The notes under the pieces are model-generated. The model searched no databases. It was not told the origin of the DNA and worked only from the letters and a program-made list of their open reading frames with translations. Below are positions 11,104 to 19,123 of a stretch of 22,370 nucleotides of DNA, piece after piece. The DNA is from a virus, in the IMG/VR virus record IMGVR_UViG_3300042402_004024, positions 1-22,370 of that record. One strand, 5' to 3'. Position 1 is the stretch's first letter, and each line of letters opens with the position of its first letter. The position numbers and the translations under genes were made by a program.

Positions 11104-12083
11104 AAAAGATTTTGACTTTAATAAATTTTTTTCCTTTGATCCTGTTTGGACAAACATTTACACACTCTGGTAAAATATTTGACGCAAATGGTATTGGAGT
11201 ATCAGGCGTAGTTATTAATCTTTATCAGAGAACCACTCCAAATATTGTTGGATTCACTCAACAAACAAACTACAATGGACACTCATATTACAGATCAACT
11301 AGTTCGGCAACTTGGACATCTGCAAAACAAGCTTGTATCAATATGGGTGGGCACTTGGTAACATTCGGATCCGCAGCCGAAAACAATTTTGTTTTTAATA
11401 CTTGGCCTTCAGGTTGGATTGGTTTTACCGATGAAGTCGTAGAAGGTCAATGGAAATGGGTAACGGGAGAAACTGTAGTTTATACAAATTGGAATGGTGG
11501 TGAACCAAACAACTCAGGAAATGAAGACTATGCTCAATTTGTTACTAACGGAAAATGGAACGACTTACCTAACATATCTTTACCTTATGTGATTGAATTT
11601 GACTATATTGTCTCTACAACACCTTGGTCTGTTGTGTCAACATCAACAACAACTTCTACAGGTAATTATTCTTTTTCTTTACCAACAGACCCCTCGAAAG
11701 AATATTACATCGAAATAACAGTACCAACAACGAATAGTACTTTATCAACAAAAGATTTTGTAGGTGTCGATGACATTGTATTGAATAGAACATCAGTTAA
11801 ATCTTTTCATTATCATTTGTATGATTTGAATTCGGATAATAAAATAACTGTTTCAGACATCAAATACTTATCCAACATCATTAATGGGTCACAACCTTGG
11901 TCAAATCAAACTTTATTATTTACATCAAGTCAATGGACAAGTTTACAGGGTACTACAAACTTAAGACCAACAATACCAGGGTTGGTTGGAACCTATACTT
12001 TTACACCTACGTCGGGAGGGGTAACTAACTTCTATTTATTATCACCTGGTTTCACCAATCAATCAACCTTAACATATCCCTAA
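11100..12083 (+). CDS. Secreted C-type lectin-domain protein with dockerin-like motif, 327 aa
   Basis: A signal peptide (MKKILTLINFFPLILFGQ) precedes a short carboxypeptidase-regulatory-like strand pair (GKIFDANGIGVSGVVINLY). Residues about 60-170 are a classical C-type lectin domain: WTSAKQACINMGGHLV, WIGFTDE, WKWVTGE, WNGGEPNNSGNEDYAQF and KWNDL. The EPN triplet is the mannose-type sugar-binding motif, and WND is a calcium ligand site. Near 245-265, YDLNSDNKITVSDIKYLSNI is a dockerin-like EF-hand. There is no T9SS tail. The product is probably exported with its operon partners and may bind host or neighbour glycans. Sugar specificity is an inference from EPN. Confidence 0.85.
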   Translation: MKKILTLINFFPLILFGQTFTHSGKIFDANGIGVSGVVINLYQRTTPNIVGFTQQTNYNGHSYYRSTSSATWTSAKQACINMGGHLVTFGSAAENNFVFNTWPSGWIGFTDEVVEGQWKWVTGETVVYTNWNGGEPNNSGNEDYAQFVTNGKWNDLPNISLPYVIEFDYIVSTTPWSVVSTSTTTSTGNYSFSLPTDPSKEYYIEITVPTTNSTLSTKDFVGVDDIVLNRTSVKSFHYHLYDLNSDNKITVSDIKYLSNIINGSQPWSNQTLLFTSSQWTSLQGTTNLRPTIPGLVGTYTFTPTSGGVTNFYLLSPGFTNQSTLTYP

Positions 12084-12085
12084 TT

Positions 12086-12487
12086 ATGAATCAAATTATT
12101 TGTTATTTTGTATCCGCAGTATTATCACTATCACAATTAGATGGTGTAGACCAAAAAAGATTTGAATTTGGTGTACGTCAGATGACAGAAGAAATTCTCT
12201 CAGAGAAATATCAACTTTGTTCAGATGGTCGTCCTGTAGAGGTGACCGTTTTATCTATTGAGGCACCCACAACTGGTGTACAAGTAGGTCCTTTCGAATT
12301 TAAACAAAAGAAAACCATCGTAAAAACAAAAGTGATAATCGATGGAAAAGAGTACTATGGTGAGGGCACCAACAAAACAACCGCAACATCCACACTACTA
12401 CAACTACAAGACGAAAATCTTCCTTTTGAAAGAACGGAATTTTCTGTGGCTTTGAAAAAATCTTTGGAGGACGCTTTGATTCATTGA
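12086..12487 (+). CDS. Hypothetical envelope-operon protein, 133 aa
   Basis: A hydrophobic start (MNQIICYFVSAVLSLSQL) could be a weak signal or membrane anchor. The rest is a compact alpha/beta protein with FEFGVRQMTEEILSEKYQL, VQVGPFEFKQKKTIVKTKV and a final helix LKKSLEDAL. No family is recognised. It starts two bases after the lectin stop and closes the operon that begins at 8576, so a role with the CsgG-like lipoprotein in assembly or surface display is plausible but unproven. Confidence 0.7.
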   Translation: MNQIICYFVSAVLSLSQLDGVDQKRFEFGVRQMTEEILSEKYQLCSDGRPVEVTVLSIEAPTTGVQVGPFEFKQKKTIVKTKVIIDGKEYYGEGTNKTTATSTLLQLQDENLPFERTEFSVALKKSLEDALIH

Positions 12488-12515
12488 GTCTTTTCACTTA
12501 TAATTGATTTCACAA

Positions 12516-12588
12516 GGGCCTATGGCGCAACGGTTAGCGCAGCGGACTCATAATCCGTTGGTTGCAGGTTCAAATCCTGCTGGGCCCA
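12516..12588 (+). tRNA. tRNA(CAT), elongator Met or Ile-CAU
   Basis: The acceptor GGGCCTA (12516-12522) pairs with TGGGCCC (12581-12587), fully paired unlike the initiator-like gene at 4214; discriminator A12588, then C12589. The D-arm is GCGC...GCGC, the anticodon arm GCGGA-CTCATAA-TCCGT, and the T-arm GCAGG-TTCAAAT-CCTGC. Whether C34 is converted to lysidine (Ile, AUA) cannot be seen; a separate Ile(TAT) tRNA at 22323 would already read AUA, which favours Met. Confidence 0.9.
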
Positions 12589-12604
12589 CTTAATATTGAA
12601 ATCT

Positions 12605-13021
12605 ATGAGAAAACTCCTCACATTATTTTTGGTTCTTATTGGAACCTTATCCTTTGCTCAACCTGTTGTGGACAGGATGATTATCACCAACTTTATGTCC
12701 ACATCAGATATGATTTGGAATGCGCGAACATCTAATTTTGATTTTATTGATAATAATGACCGTGAAATTTGGAAAACAAGTTGGGAAATAACTTTATTTG
12801 ATAACGGTACAGGTAGAATTCAAAGTGGTGATATCACATACACAGTTAAAGAATGGGTTTTTGATACATCTAATGAAAACCCTATGATCCGTACAACTAC
12901 ATACAACCATAAATTAAGTCGTGATGTTGTAGTTATTATACATAAAGACAAGAAAACGGAAGAATTTATGTTAAGTGTTTACGACAAAGATGCTCGTATA
13001 AGCTATTATTTTTGGCAATGA
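12605..13021 (+). CDS. Secreted hypothetical protein, 138 aa
   Basis: A clear Sec signal peptide (MRKLLTLFLVLIGTLSFAQ) is followed by a small beta-rich domain (IWKTSWEITLFDNGTGRIQ, VVVIIHKDKKTEEFMLSVY) ending in YYFWQ. It is likely periplasmic or exported. The ATG at 12605 begins the signal peptide; a TTG at 12596 is possible. It follows tRNA(CAT) by 16 bases and overlaps the next gene by four bases (ATGA). No family is recognised. Confidence 0.75.
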   Translation: MRKLLTLFLVLIGTLSFAQPVVDRMIITNFMSTSDMIWNARTSNFDFIDNNDREIWKTSWEITLFDNGTGRIQSGDITYTVKEWVFDTSNENPMIRTTTYNHKLSRDVVVIIHKDKKTEEFMLSVYDKDARISYYFWQ

Positions 13022-13251
13022 TGTATTATAAATTTAAATCAGTTACTAAAATTCACCCTTGGGTTAAAGTAGACCGAACAAGTTATCTTGTCATTCAACT
13101 TGGGTCTTTTGAAGATATTAATAACCAAATCATTGAGGGTCATATGATGACCTTGGATAATTATATACAGATTTGTGAGGAAAGAGGTCAAACTTATTTA
13201 TTTGATAATCCTCTAATTAAGTTACATTTGGATGCCAAACAAAATGACTAA
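13018..13251 (+). CDS. Hypothetical protein, 77 aa
   Basis: ATG 13018 overlaps the previous stop (ATGA). A second ATG at 13021 or a TTG at 13012 are alternatives. The protein is soluble and mixed alpha/beta with WVKVDRTSYLVIQLGSFED and a DNYIQICEERGQTYLF helix. No motif is recognised. Translational coupling suggests it works with the secreted protein upstream, although it has no signal peptide itself. Confidence 0.65.
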   Translation: MMYYKFKSVTKIHPWVKVDRTSYLVIQLGSFEDINNQIIEGHMMTLDNYIQICEERGQTYLFDNPLIKLHLDAKQND

Positions 13252-13268
13252 TATATATCACCTCTGTA

Positions 13269-13299
13269 TTTGTTTGGCAAAAAATAATGACTATATTTG
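13269..13299 (+). promoter_or_regulatory. Promoter of the HAD/2OG oxygenase/glutamine synthetase operon
   Basis: TTTG (13269-13272), 19 bp, TATATTTG (13292-13299). It fixes the HAD start at ATG 13314, because an upstream in-frame ATG at 13287 would lie before the transcription start. Confidence 0.8.
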
Positions 13300-13313
13300 C
13301 ACATACTAAAATT

Positions 13314-13907
13314 ATGAAAGTTCTATTCCTTGACAATGACGGTGTGATCTGTCTTAGTAATAATTGGGGTTCTCGTCACAAAAAACAAAAAAAGTGGGGA
13401 GGAAGAAAACTATCTATGTCATCGAATGAAATCCCTACTCAATACAGATTTGATAACTTTGATACAAAAGCTGTTGGAGTATTAAACGAGATTTTGGAAC
13501 AAACAGGTGCTGAATATGTTGTGAGTTCAGATTGGAGGTTTCACGCTACTCTTGAAGAATTAGGTGACTACTATCTATCACAGGGTGTTATCAAAAAACC
13601 AATTGCTGCCACCGATATGTTCAAAGACATTTTTCCACGAGAATGGTCAACCTTGAGATTCCGAGCAGATTTAGAATTGGAAAGAAGTATGGAAATTCAA
13701 CATTGGTTGGACAATCATCCTGAGGTAACTAATTGGGTTGCCGTTGATGATTTGAATATGAGTGTTGAGTTCTTGGAACCAAGGTTTGTCGCTTCAAATG
13801 GTACGGATGGTCAAGCTGGTCTTACTAACTTTGTATTGACACCTAGTGACAATCAAGGTATCAAACAAAGCGGTATAAAAGAAAAAATATTACACTTTTT
13901 ATTATGA
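13314..13907 (+). CDS. HAD-superfamily hydrolase-like protein, 197 aa
   Basis: MKVLFLDNDGVICLS carries the HAD motif I (D-x-D-G-V, residues 7-11). VVSSDWRF (about 75) is motif II with its Ser, and NWVAVDDLNM (about 143-152) supplies the acidic pair of motif IV. This pattern fits the small HAD domains common in phages and in nucleic-acid-repair contexts, which act as phosphatases on nucleotides, sugars or RNA ends. The start is set by the TATATTTG promoter. The last codons overlap the next gene (ATGA), placing it first in an operon with a 2OG oxygenase, a small protein, glutamine synthetase and a T9SS protein. The substrate is unknown. Confidence 0.8.
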   Translation: MKVLFLDNDGVICLSNNWGSRHKKQKKWGGRKLSMSSNEIPTQYRFDNFDTKAVGVLNEILEQTGAEYVVSSDWRFHATLEELGDYYLSQGVIKKPIAATDMFKDIFPREWSTLRFRADLELERSMEIQHWLDNHPEVTNWVAVDDLNMSVEFLEPRFVASNGTDGQAGLTNFVLTPSDNQGIKQSGIKEKILHFLL

Positions 13908-14509
13908 TTATAATTGACAACTACATCAAGGACGAAGAACTTCTTGAAAAAATGCAAACCGATGTTGACTTCGGAACTGAAGGATTCAGGTGGTATGACG
14001 GATGGTGGAAAGATGGGATTCAGAATGTCCGTCACGAATTGATAAATCAAATTTGGGGACCTAATTCTCCCCACTCACCTGTCCGTGTCCGTGGATTCGA
14101 ACATTGGATTGGTGATTACACCAAGGATTCAGAAGTCACTGAACGTTTCGGTATGGAGTGGTCTTTGGCACCTCACTTTGATAGGGATGAGGAATATTGG
14201 TATGAAAATAAAAAACTAATCGGTCCTATGATTGGTACAATTTATTATCCTGACCCTGAAATTAATGAAGTTGAGGGTGGTATGTTATATATTTGGGAGG
14301 GTATGGACAATACCAAAATTACTCCTGAGGGATACTTAATTATCCCTGAAGAAGACCCACAAATAATCAAACCTAAATTTAACAGATTGGTTATTTTTGA
14401 CGCAAGTGCTCTTCACGCAGTTAGTCGTATTCGTAAAGGAAGACGTAGAGCAGTGGCCATTAACTTGTGGGACAAACCAATCACAGGATTTGAAAAAATG
14501 TACGGATGA
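13904..14509 (+). CDS. 2-oxoglutarate/Fe(II)-dependent oxygenase, second of three
   Basis: MEWSLAPHFDRDEEYW gives the H-x-D iron ligands (near residue 88). GTIYYPDPEINEVEGGMLYI is the following strand pair with EGG, and LHAVSRIRKGRRRAVAINLW gives the distal His and the 2OG-binding Arg. The 201-aa length suits a single double-stranded beta-helix domain. It resembles uncharacterised phage and bacterial prolyl-hydroxylase-like oxygenases; the substrate is unknown. It is translationally coupled at both ends (ATGA overlaps) and sits two genes before glutamine synthetase. Glutamine synthesis uses glutamate, which is linked to 2-oxoglutarate, so a metabolic connection is possible. Confidence 0.85.
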   Translation: MIIIDNYIKDEELLEKMQTDVDFGTEGFRWYDGWWKDGIQNVRHELINQIWGPNSPHSPVRVRGFEHWIGDYTKDSEVTERFGMEWSLAPHFDRDEEYWYENKKLIGPMIGTIYYPDPEINEVEGGMLYIWEGMDNTKITPEGYLIIPEEDPQIIKPKFNRLVIFDASALHAVSRIRKGRRRAVAINLWDKPITGFEKMYG

Positions 14510-14718
14510 GTAGTAAAGAACAAATAGATTATCAACACTTCATCGATAAAATAGGTAGTATTGCCGAACTTGTTCAAATACACCTAATTGAATGTCCGAT
14601 AGTTAAAGATGAGTATGAAATATTAAATAAGATATTACTTACTCAAGACCTTTTGGTAGAAATAAAAAATGAAATAAGAACAATTAAAGAAAAAAAACTA
14701 AATCAAAATGAAAATTAA
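14506..14718 (+). CDS. Small helical protein, 70 aa
   Basis: It overlaps the oxygenase stop by four bases and the glutamine synthetase start by 11. The sequence is nearly all predicted helix (DYQHFIDKIGSIAELVQIHL, LLVEIKNEIRTIKEKK). It might be a partner or regulator of one of its neighbours, but no family is recognised. Confidence 0.65.
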   Translation: MSSKEQIDYQHFIDKIGSIAELVQIHLIECPIVKDEYEILNKILLTQDLLVEIKNEIRTIKEKKLNQNEN

Positions 14719-15856
14719 ATTAGAATATATTTGGCTCGATGGATATTCACCCGAACCAAACCTTCGTAGTAAGGTTAAAGTAATGGATCAACCTAGACAT
14801 ACAATTAAAGGTAAAGAAATGTATGGCACAACACTTCAAGATTGCCCTGAATGGAGTTTTGACGGATCATCAACAATGCAAGCCGAAGGAAACTTTTCAG
14901 ATTGTATTCTAAAACCAGTTCGTCTATATCCTAACCCTCTGAACAAGAGTATGATTCAAAGTTTCTTTGTTTTATGTGAGGTTTACAACCCTGACGGAAC
15001 TCCACACGAGACAAACACTCGTCATCTTTTAGGTGAAGAAGAATCAGATTTGTGGTTTGGTTACGAACAAGAATATACTCTTATGAAGGATGGTCGTCCT
15101 ATAGGATTCCCTAACAACGGATATCCAGAACCACAAGGTAAGTATTATTGTGGTGTGGGAGGTCAACTTGTTCGTGGAAGAGAATTTGTAGACCAACATA
15201 TGGAAAACTGTATTATGGCAGGAATAGACATTACAGGTATTAACGCTGAAGTGTTGATGGGTCAATGGGAATACCAAGTGTTCAGTAAGGGTAAGTTAAA
15301 AGCTGGTGATGACCTATGGATTAGTCGATATATTCTTGAACAAATGTCTGAAGATTTTGGTTACAACATTGAGTTACATCCAAAACCTGTTGCAGGAGAT
15401 TGGAATGGTTCAGGACTTCATTGTAACTTCTCAAATCAAAAAATGAGAGAAGAAGGAGGTAAAGAATACTTCACAAGTATCTTTAATTCATTCTCGTCCC
15501 GTCACAAAGTTCATATTGAGAATTACGGTTCTGACAACAATCTTCGTTTGACAGGAAAACACGAAACCCAATCAATTGAGAAATTTAGTTGGGGTATTTC
15601 CGATCGTGGAGCATCGATTCGTGTTCCATTGTCAACATCAAAAGAATGGAAAGGATATGTTGAGGACCGTCGTCCTGCATCTAACGGAGACCCCTATAAA
15701 ATCTGTAGAGTCGTTAGTGAGTCTTTGAAGTTCGCAGAAACTTTAGACAATTCGATTCATAATATGAATTATGAAAAACCAACTAGTGATTTATTCAAAA
15801 ATAATATGGAGGAATTTGATCAAGCACTAAAACAAGAATTCACAAAAGAAGATTAA
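14708..15856 (+). CDS. Type II (eukaryote-like) glutamine synthetase, 382 aa
   Basis: The enzyme makes glutamine from glutamate, ammonia and ATP. All signature blocks of GSII are present: WSFDGSSTMQAEG (about residue 52), the metal-binding Glu pair in FGYEQEYTL, VGGQLVRGREFVDQH, GINAEVLMGQWEYQV, KPVAGDWNGSGLHCNFSN (ammonium and nucleotide site), LRLTGKHETQSIEKFSWGIS and the adenylate-binding EDRRPASNGDPYKICR. Length is slightly above the usual 340-370. No N-terminal regulatory extension is seen. It overlaps the small helical gene and is followed after two bases by a T9SS type B gene, so it is expressed with surface proteins. In a phage this would be an auxiliary metabolic gene that lifts nitrogen assimilation. 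Confidence 0.93.
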   Translation: MKIKLEYIWLDGYSPEPNLRSKVKVMDQPRHTIKGKEMYGTTLQDCPEWSFDGSSTMQAEGNFSDCILKPVRLYPNPLNKSMIQSFFVLCEVYNPDGTPHETNTRHLLGEEESDLWFGYEQEYTLMKDGRPIGFPNNGYPEPQGKYYCGVGGQLVRGREFVDQHMENCIMAGIDITGINAEVLMGQWEYQVFSKGKLKAGDDLWISRYILEQMSEDFGYNIELHPKPVAGDWNGSGLHCNFSNQKMREEGGKEYFTSIFNSFSSRHKVHIENYGSDNNLRLTGKHETQSIEKFSWGISDRGASIRVPLSTSKEWKGYVEDRRPASNGDPYKICRVVSESLKFAETLDNSIHNMNYEKPTSDLFKNNMEEFDQALKQEFTKED

Positions 15857-15858
15857 CT

Positions 15859-17928
15859 ATGAAAAAGTTGCTTACATTTCTATTCGTTGTATTTGGACTA
15901 CTGACAACCCACGCATCACACTATGCTGGTGGTGACATTCAATACAAATACGTTGGGGATTCAACGGGAATTCCAAATCACTACAAAATACTTCTTAGAC
16001 TTTATCGTGATGCTAGTGGTATAGGAATGCCAGCAACAACAAACGTTACTATCAGTTCATCTTGTTTTCCAAATCAAAGTGTTTTGATGAATCAAACAGC
16101 AGGGTCAGGTCTTGTGGCTCCAACCTTGTTTGATTGTGTAACACCAGGATCACCAGGAACCCGAACTTTGGAGATTTATTTATACAGGGGGTTTGTAGTT
16201 CTACCTGGTACTTGTTCTAACTTTAAGTTTTGGTGGTCGGATTGTTGTAGACCAGGTGGAATAACAAATATTTTCACATCCAATGGTACGATTGGAAATG
16301 ATGGGTTTTTCTTTGATGCAGATTTAAATAATACTTTGGGTAATAACTCATCCCCTATTTTTATTTCAGAACCCGCAAGGGCTTTTTGTGTCAATAAGAC
16401 ATTCTCTTGGGCTCAGAAAAGTGTTGAGTACAACGGAGATAGTATTCATTACCAAATGATTAACTGTCGTGAAGGTTTATATCCTACACAAACCAATATA
16501 CCATTTGATCCCGGTTTTAGTGCTACACAACCTGTTACCTCGACATTCTTTAACCTTAACCCAAAAACGGGAACAATATCATTCTTACCTACACAGCAAG
16601 AAATAGACGTGATGAGTATTAAAATCACGGAGTATCGTTTTGATTCGCTGTTTGGTAATTGGTACCCTGTTGGGTCTTCATCAAGGGATATGATAATTTC
16701 AATTAGTCCAATATGTTCACCACAAGCATCTCAGGGTGTTATTCTAAACTACAACTATCCTGGTCAATACTTAGATAGTGTTACGATGTTACCGGCAGTT
16801 GATTATAATTGTGGTGACTCTTTGGTTGAGTTAAACTTTGTTGTAAAACTTGATTGTGAATCCATTGCTGAGGATGGTAGTGACTTTAGACTTACCAACC
16901 CACTTGGTCAACCAATTCCTGTAAAAAGATTGTCAGCAATCTGTGACGTTAATGGTGAAACTCAAAAGATAACAGTTCACCTTTACAAACCACTGTTGGT
17001 TAATGGTAGGTATTTCCTTTATTCAAAGACAGGGAATGATGGTAACACATTAACTAATAAATGTGGTTTCCCGATGGATGAGTTTGATACATTGGTTCTC
17101 ATAGTAGATGATTGTTATGATCCAATTTGGAAGTTTGAAAATGTAACAGTTTTGGATGACAATCACACAATGTTACAGTGGAGTATTGATTCGACGAGTT
17201 TTGATACCACATACTTTGAAGGTTATGGGGTTTACCGTTGGGATGGGTCTCAATATGTTTTTCGTCAAATGGTTACAAAATGGGATAGATCGTTCTACGA
17301 TGATTTGACAGCAACCAATGTTGATGGTGAATCTTATTCTTACAAAATTGATTTCAGATACAGTGGTTTTATATTTGGACCATCAGATTCAATTCAATCT
17401 ATTTGGTTGAGAAGTAATGGTAAGTGCGATTCTCTGTGTCTGATTTGGAATCAATACGATGGTTGGATCAATCCTTTATATAACGTATTTCTGAAATACA
17501 ACAACCAATGGGTGAAATGGAATGATGTTCCATTAACCGATACTGTTTATTGTGTTACATCAGATACTTTGGAAGTTGGAACCTACGAGATCAAAGTGAC
17601 AACCGAGAACAATGGTTACACAAGTGAAAGTAATTACGTTAACTGTGTCCAACCTGAACCACCAACAATTGTAATTCCAAACGTATTCACACCAAACTCA
17701 GACGGAATAAATGACCTATTTGTTATTCGTAATCTAACCCTTTATTCACATCGTCCTTTGACTATTAGGAATAGGTGGGGTAAGGTCGTATATCAAAGTT
17801 TACAATACAACAACGATTGGGATGGAAGTAACGTACCTGATGGTGTATACTTTGGAATTGTTGAAATCAATATCAATAATCAAATCGTCTCTTTCACCAT
17901 TAACGTCACTATTCTACACGGTAGATAA
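15859..17928 (+). CDS. Secreted T9SS (type B) protein, gliding-motility-associated C-terminal domain, 689 aa
   Basis: A signal peptide (MKKLLTFLFVVFGLLTTHAS) leads into a large extracellular beta protein. Residues about 20-310 resemble the long adhesin-type repeats of Bacteroidetes surface proteins, rich in Cys (SSSCFPNQS, WWSDCCRPGG, NCREGLYP). A fibronectin-III-like section follows (about 430-590). The final 85 or so residues, PNVFTPNSDGINDLFVI to WDGSNVPDGVYFGIVEI, are the CHU_C type B sorting domain used by T9SS for surface anchoring or release. It follows glutamine synthetase after two bases. Paired Cys suggest disulfides formed after export. It could be an adhesin or gliding-type surface protein supplied by the phage. 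Confidence 0.87.
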   Translation: MKKLLTFLFVVFGLLTTHASHYAGGDIQYKYVGDSTGIPNHYKILLRLYRDASGIGMPATTNVTISSSCFPNQSVLMNQTAGSGLVAPTLFDCVTPGSPGTRTLEIYLYRGFVVLPGTCSNFKFWWSDCCRPGGITNIFTSNGTIGNDGFFFDADLNNTLGNNSSPIFISEPARAFCVNKTFSWAQKSVEYNGDSIHYQMINCREGLYPTQTNIPFDPGFSATQPVTSTFFNLNPKTGTISFLPTQQEIDVMSIKITEYRFDSLFGNWYPVGSSSRDMIISISPICSPQASQGVILNYNYPGQYLDSVTMLPAVDYNCGDSLVELNFVVKLDCESIAEDGSDFRLTNPLGQPIPVKRLSAICDVNGETQKITVHLYKPLLVNGRYFLYSKTGNDGNTLTNKCGFPMDEFDTLVLIVDDCYDPIWKFENVTVLDDNHTMLQWSIDSTSFDTTYFEGYGVYRWDGSQYVFRQMVTKWDRSFYDDLTATNVDGESYSYKIDFRYSGFIFGPSDSIQSIWLRSNGKCDSLCLIWNQYDGWINPLYNVFLKYNNQWVKWNDVPLTDTVYCVTSDTLEVGTYEIKVTTENNGYTSESNYVNCVQPEPPTIVIPNVFTPNSDGINDLFVIRNLTLYSHRPLTIRNRWGKVVYQSLQYNNDWDGSNVPDGVYFGIVEININNQIVSFTINVTILHGR

Positions 17929-17929
17929 A

Positions 17930-17992
17930 ATGAAGAACTACATCAAACCTTTTATTGGATTTTTACTTTCAATTGGTTTAGTTTTTTTATGA
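17930..17992 (+). CDS. Membrane micropeptide, 20 aa
   Basis: MKNYIKPFIGFLLSIGLVFL begins one base after the stop of the T9SS type B gene and ends with TGA before a new promoter. One hydrophobic helix takes up nearly the whole peptide. The tight spacing suggests coupled translation, but it is short enough to be chance. Confidence 0.35.
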   Translation: MKNYIKPFIGFLLSIGLVFL

Positions 17993-17998
17993 ATTAAT

Positions 17999-18028
17999 TT
18001 TGTAGTATTGATTTTTTTACTATCTTTG
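17999..18028 (+). promoter_or_regulatory. Promoter for the 18048-19121 small-gene operon
   Basis: TTTG (17999-18002), an 18-bp spacer and TATCTTTG (18021-18028), with an expected start near 18033 and a leader of about 15 nt to ATG 18048. Confidence 0.75.
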
Positions 18029-18047
18029 TCAAATAAAAACATTAGTT

Positions 18048-18206
18048 ATGGACTACCACAAAATTGAATTACTAACAGGACTACAACGAAAAGTTGATTA
18101 TGATTCCGAACGCGACGAGGTGTTAGAAGAGGACATTGATCAAATAATCGAAATCTACGATACACTAACTGAAGAAGAGGAAGAAGAACTTTATAAAAAT
18201 CTGTAA
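18048..18206 (+). CDS. Acidic small protein, 52 aa
   Basis: MDYHKIELLTGLQRKVDYDS is followed by a strongly acidic helix (DEVLEEDIDQIIEIYDTL) and a run of six Glu before LYKNL. The net charge is very negative, as in DNA-mimic and anti-restriction or anti-polymerase phage proteins, though that role is only a guess. The promoter just upstream and the next start two bases after its stop support it as a real gene. Confidence 0.65.
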   Translation: MDYHKIELLTGLQRKVDYDSERDEVLEEDIDQIIEIYDTLTEEEEEELYKNL

Positions 18207-18207
18207 A

Positions 18208-18393
18208 ATGGGGAAGTACTTTATCACCAAAAAAATAAAATATAACAACACTGATCTCACAGTCATTATGTTTGACGATCAGAATGAGATTCTGGAATTT
18301 GACACACATCAGGAAGCTGAAAAAATGCGAAAATTGTTTCAGGTGAACTCAGATTCACAACACATTTATGAAGTTAAAAAAATTGGTAACTAA
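18208..18393 (+). CDS. Hypothetical protein, 61 aa
   Basis: MGKYFITKKIKYNNTDLTVI and a FDTHQEAEKMRKLFQ helix suggest a small alpha/beta fold of the type used to read or bind a short ligand. No family is recognised. It begins two bases after the acidic protein and is probably on the same transcript. Confidence 0.65.
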   Translation: MGKYFITKKIKYNNTDLTVIMFDDQNEILEFDTHQEAEKMRKLFQVNSDSQHIYEVKKIGN

Positions 18394-18394
18394 T

Positions 18395-18811
18395 ATGTTC
18401 TGGTATCATATGTTTCGTCGAAAAATGCAACGTAACTATATCTACGTTCATCGTCTACTAACACCAAAAGACACAAATACCTCTCAACACGAGAATGATG
18501 CAATTCGTATTACTTCGAAATTAGTGAATGATATGGATAGTACAATGTTAATATCTCCACTATCAGGTAAAAAATACATAAAGAATGAAAAATTTGGTAT
18601 GTATATTATCCTGTCGTCAAGTACCGTACAAATCATTAATCACAGATACTCTTATGTAATTTTTATTTCAGATAAGAAATACGATAAACTTATCAATGAG
18701 TTTAATGTGGAGGTTGAAAAACGTCGTCAGTTTTTTGAAAAAGAAATCTTGGGAAATATCAATGTGTCTATGAAATCAATACTTAAAAACTTGAATGAAT
18801 ATGAGAAATAA
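18395..18811 (+). CDS. Hypothetical protein, 138 aa
   Basis: ATG 18395 starts one base after the preceding stop and is preferred to an in-frame ATG at 18368 that would overlap the upstream gene by 26 bases. The N-terminus is basic and aromatic (MFWYHMFRRKMQRNYIY). A beta-hairpin-rich middle (KFGMYIILSSSTVQIINHRY) and a C-terminal helix (EKRRQFFEKEILGNI) follow. No motif is recognised; a peripheral membrane or nucleic-acid-binding role would suit the charge. Confidence 0.65.
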   Translation: MFWYHMFRRKMQRNYIYVHRLLTPKDTNTSQHENDAIRITSKLVNDMDSTMLISPLSGKKYIKNEKFGMYIILSSSTVQIINHRYSYVIFISDKKYDKLINEFNVEVEKRRQFFEKEILGNINVSMKSILKNLNEYEK

Positions 18812-19121
18812 ATTTGATGTGTTTTTTTGGGTTGGTTTAACATACACCCTCATTCCTTTTCTGTTGGTTACAATCGGTTCAAGTATTTTGATTGATTCTC
18901 TCGACACTGAAGGTGGAAACTCAAAAGTTGAAAAAAAAGAAATTTATATTGAACCACAACAACCTGTTGTTATTGGTGAATCAAAGACCAAAGAAGTGAT
19001 CACTACTCCAAAATCTGTAGTTGTAATCACACCCAAACCAAAGGTCACCGCACAAGATACCGGACATCATACCGTACAAGATACCGTACAAGTACTAGAT
19101 CCCACAAAAAAACCCGAATAG
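18795..19121 (+). CDS. Single-pass membrane protein with Pro/Thr-rich periplasmic tail, 108 aa
   Basis: One hydrophobic helix (about 10-36, FFWVGLTYTLIPFLLVTIGSS) is followed by a Val/Thr/Pro/Lys-rich tail that looks extended. The tail contains a near-repeat in DNA (ACCGTACAAGATACCGTACAAG, encoding TVQDTVQ) that could be slippage-prone. The start is at 18795 or 18801; both overlap the previous gene. It is the last gene before tRNA-Arg. A tethering or TonB-box-like role is a guess. Confidence 0.6.
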   Translation: MNMRNKFDVFFWVGLTYTLIPFLLVTIGSSILIDSLDTEGGNSKVEKKEIYIEPQQPVVIGESKTKEVITTPKSVVVITPKPKVTAQDTGHHTVQDTVQVLDPTKKPE

Positions 19122-19123
19122 GG

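Noticed and set aside
11100-12083. Diversity-generating retroelement target
   Set aside because: The lectin has an ordinary EPN-type domain; no reverse transcriptase, template repeat or variable-repeat pair is visible in the window.
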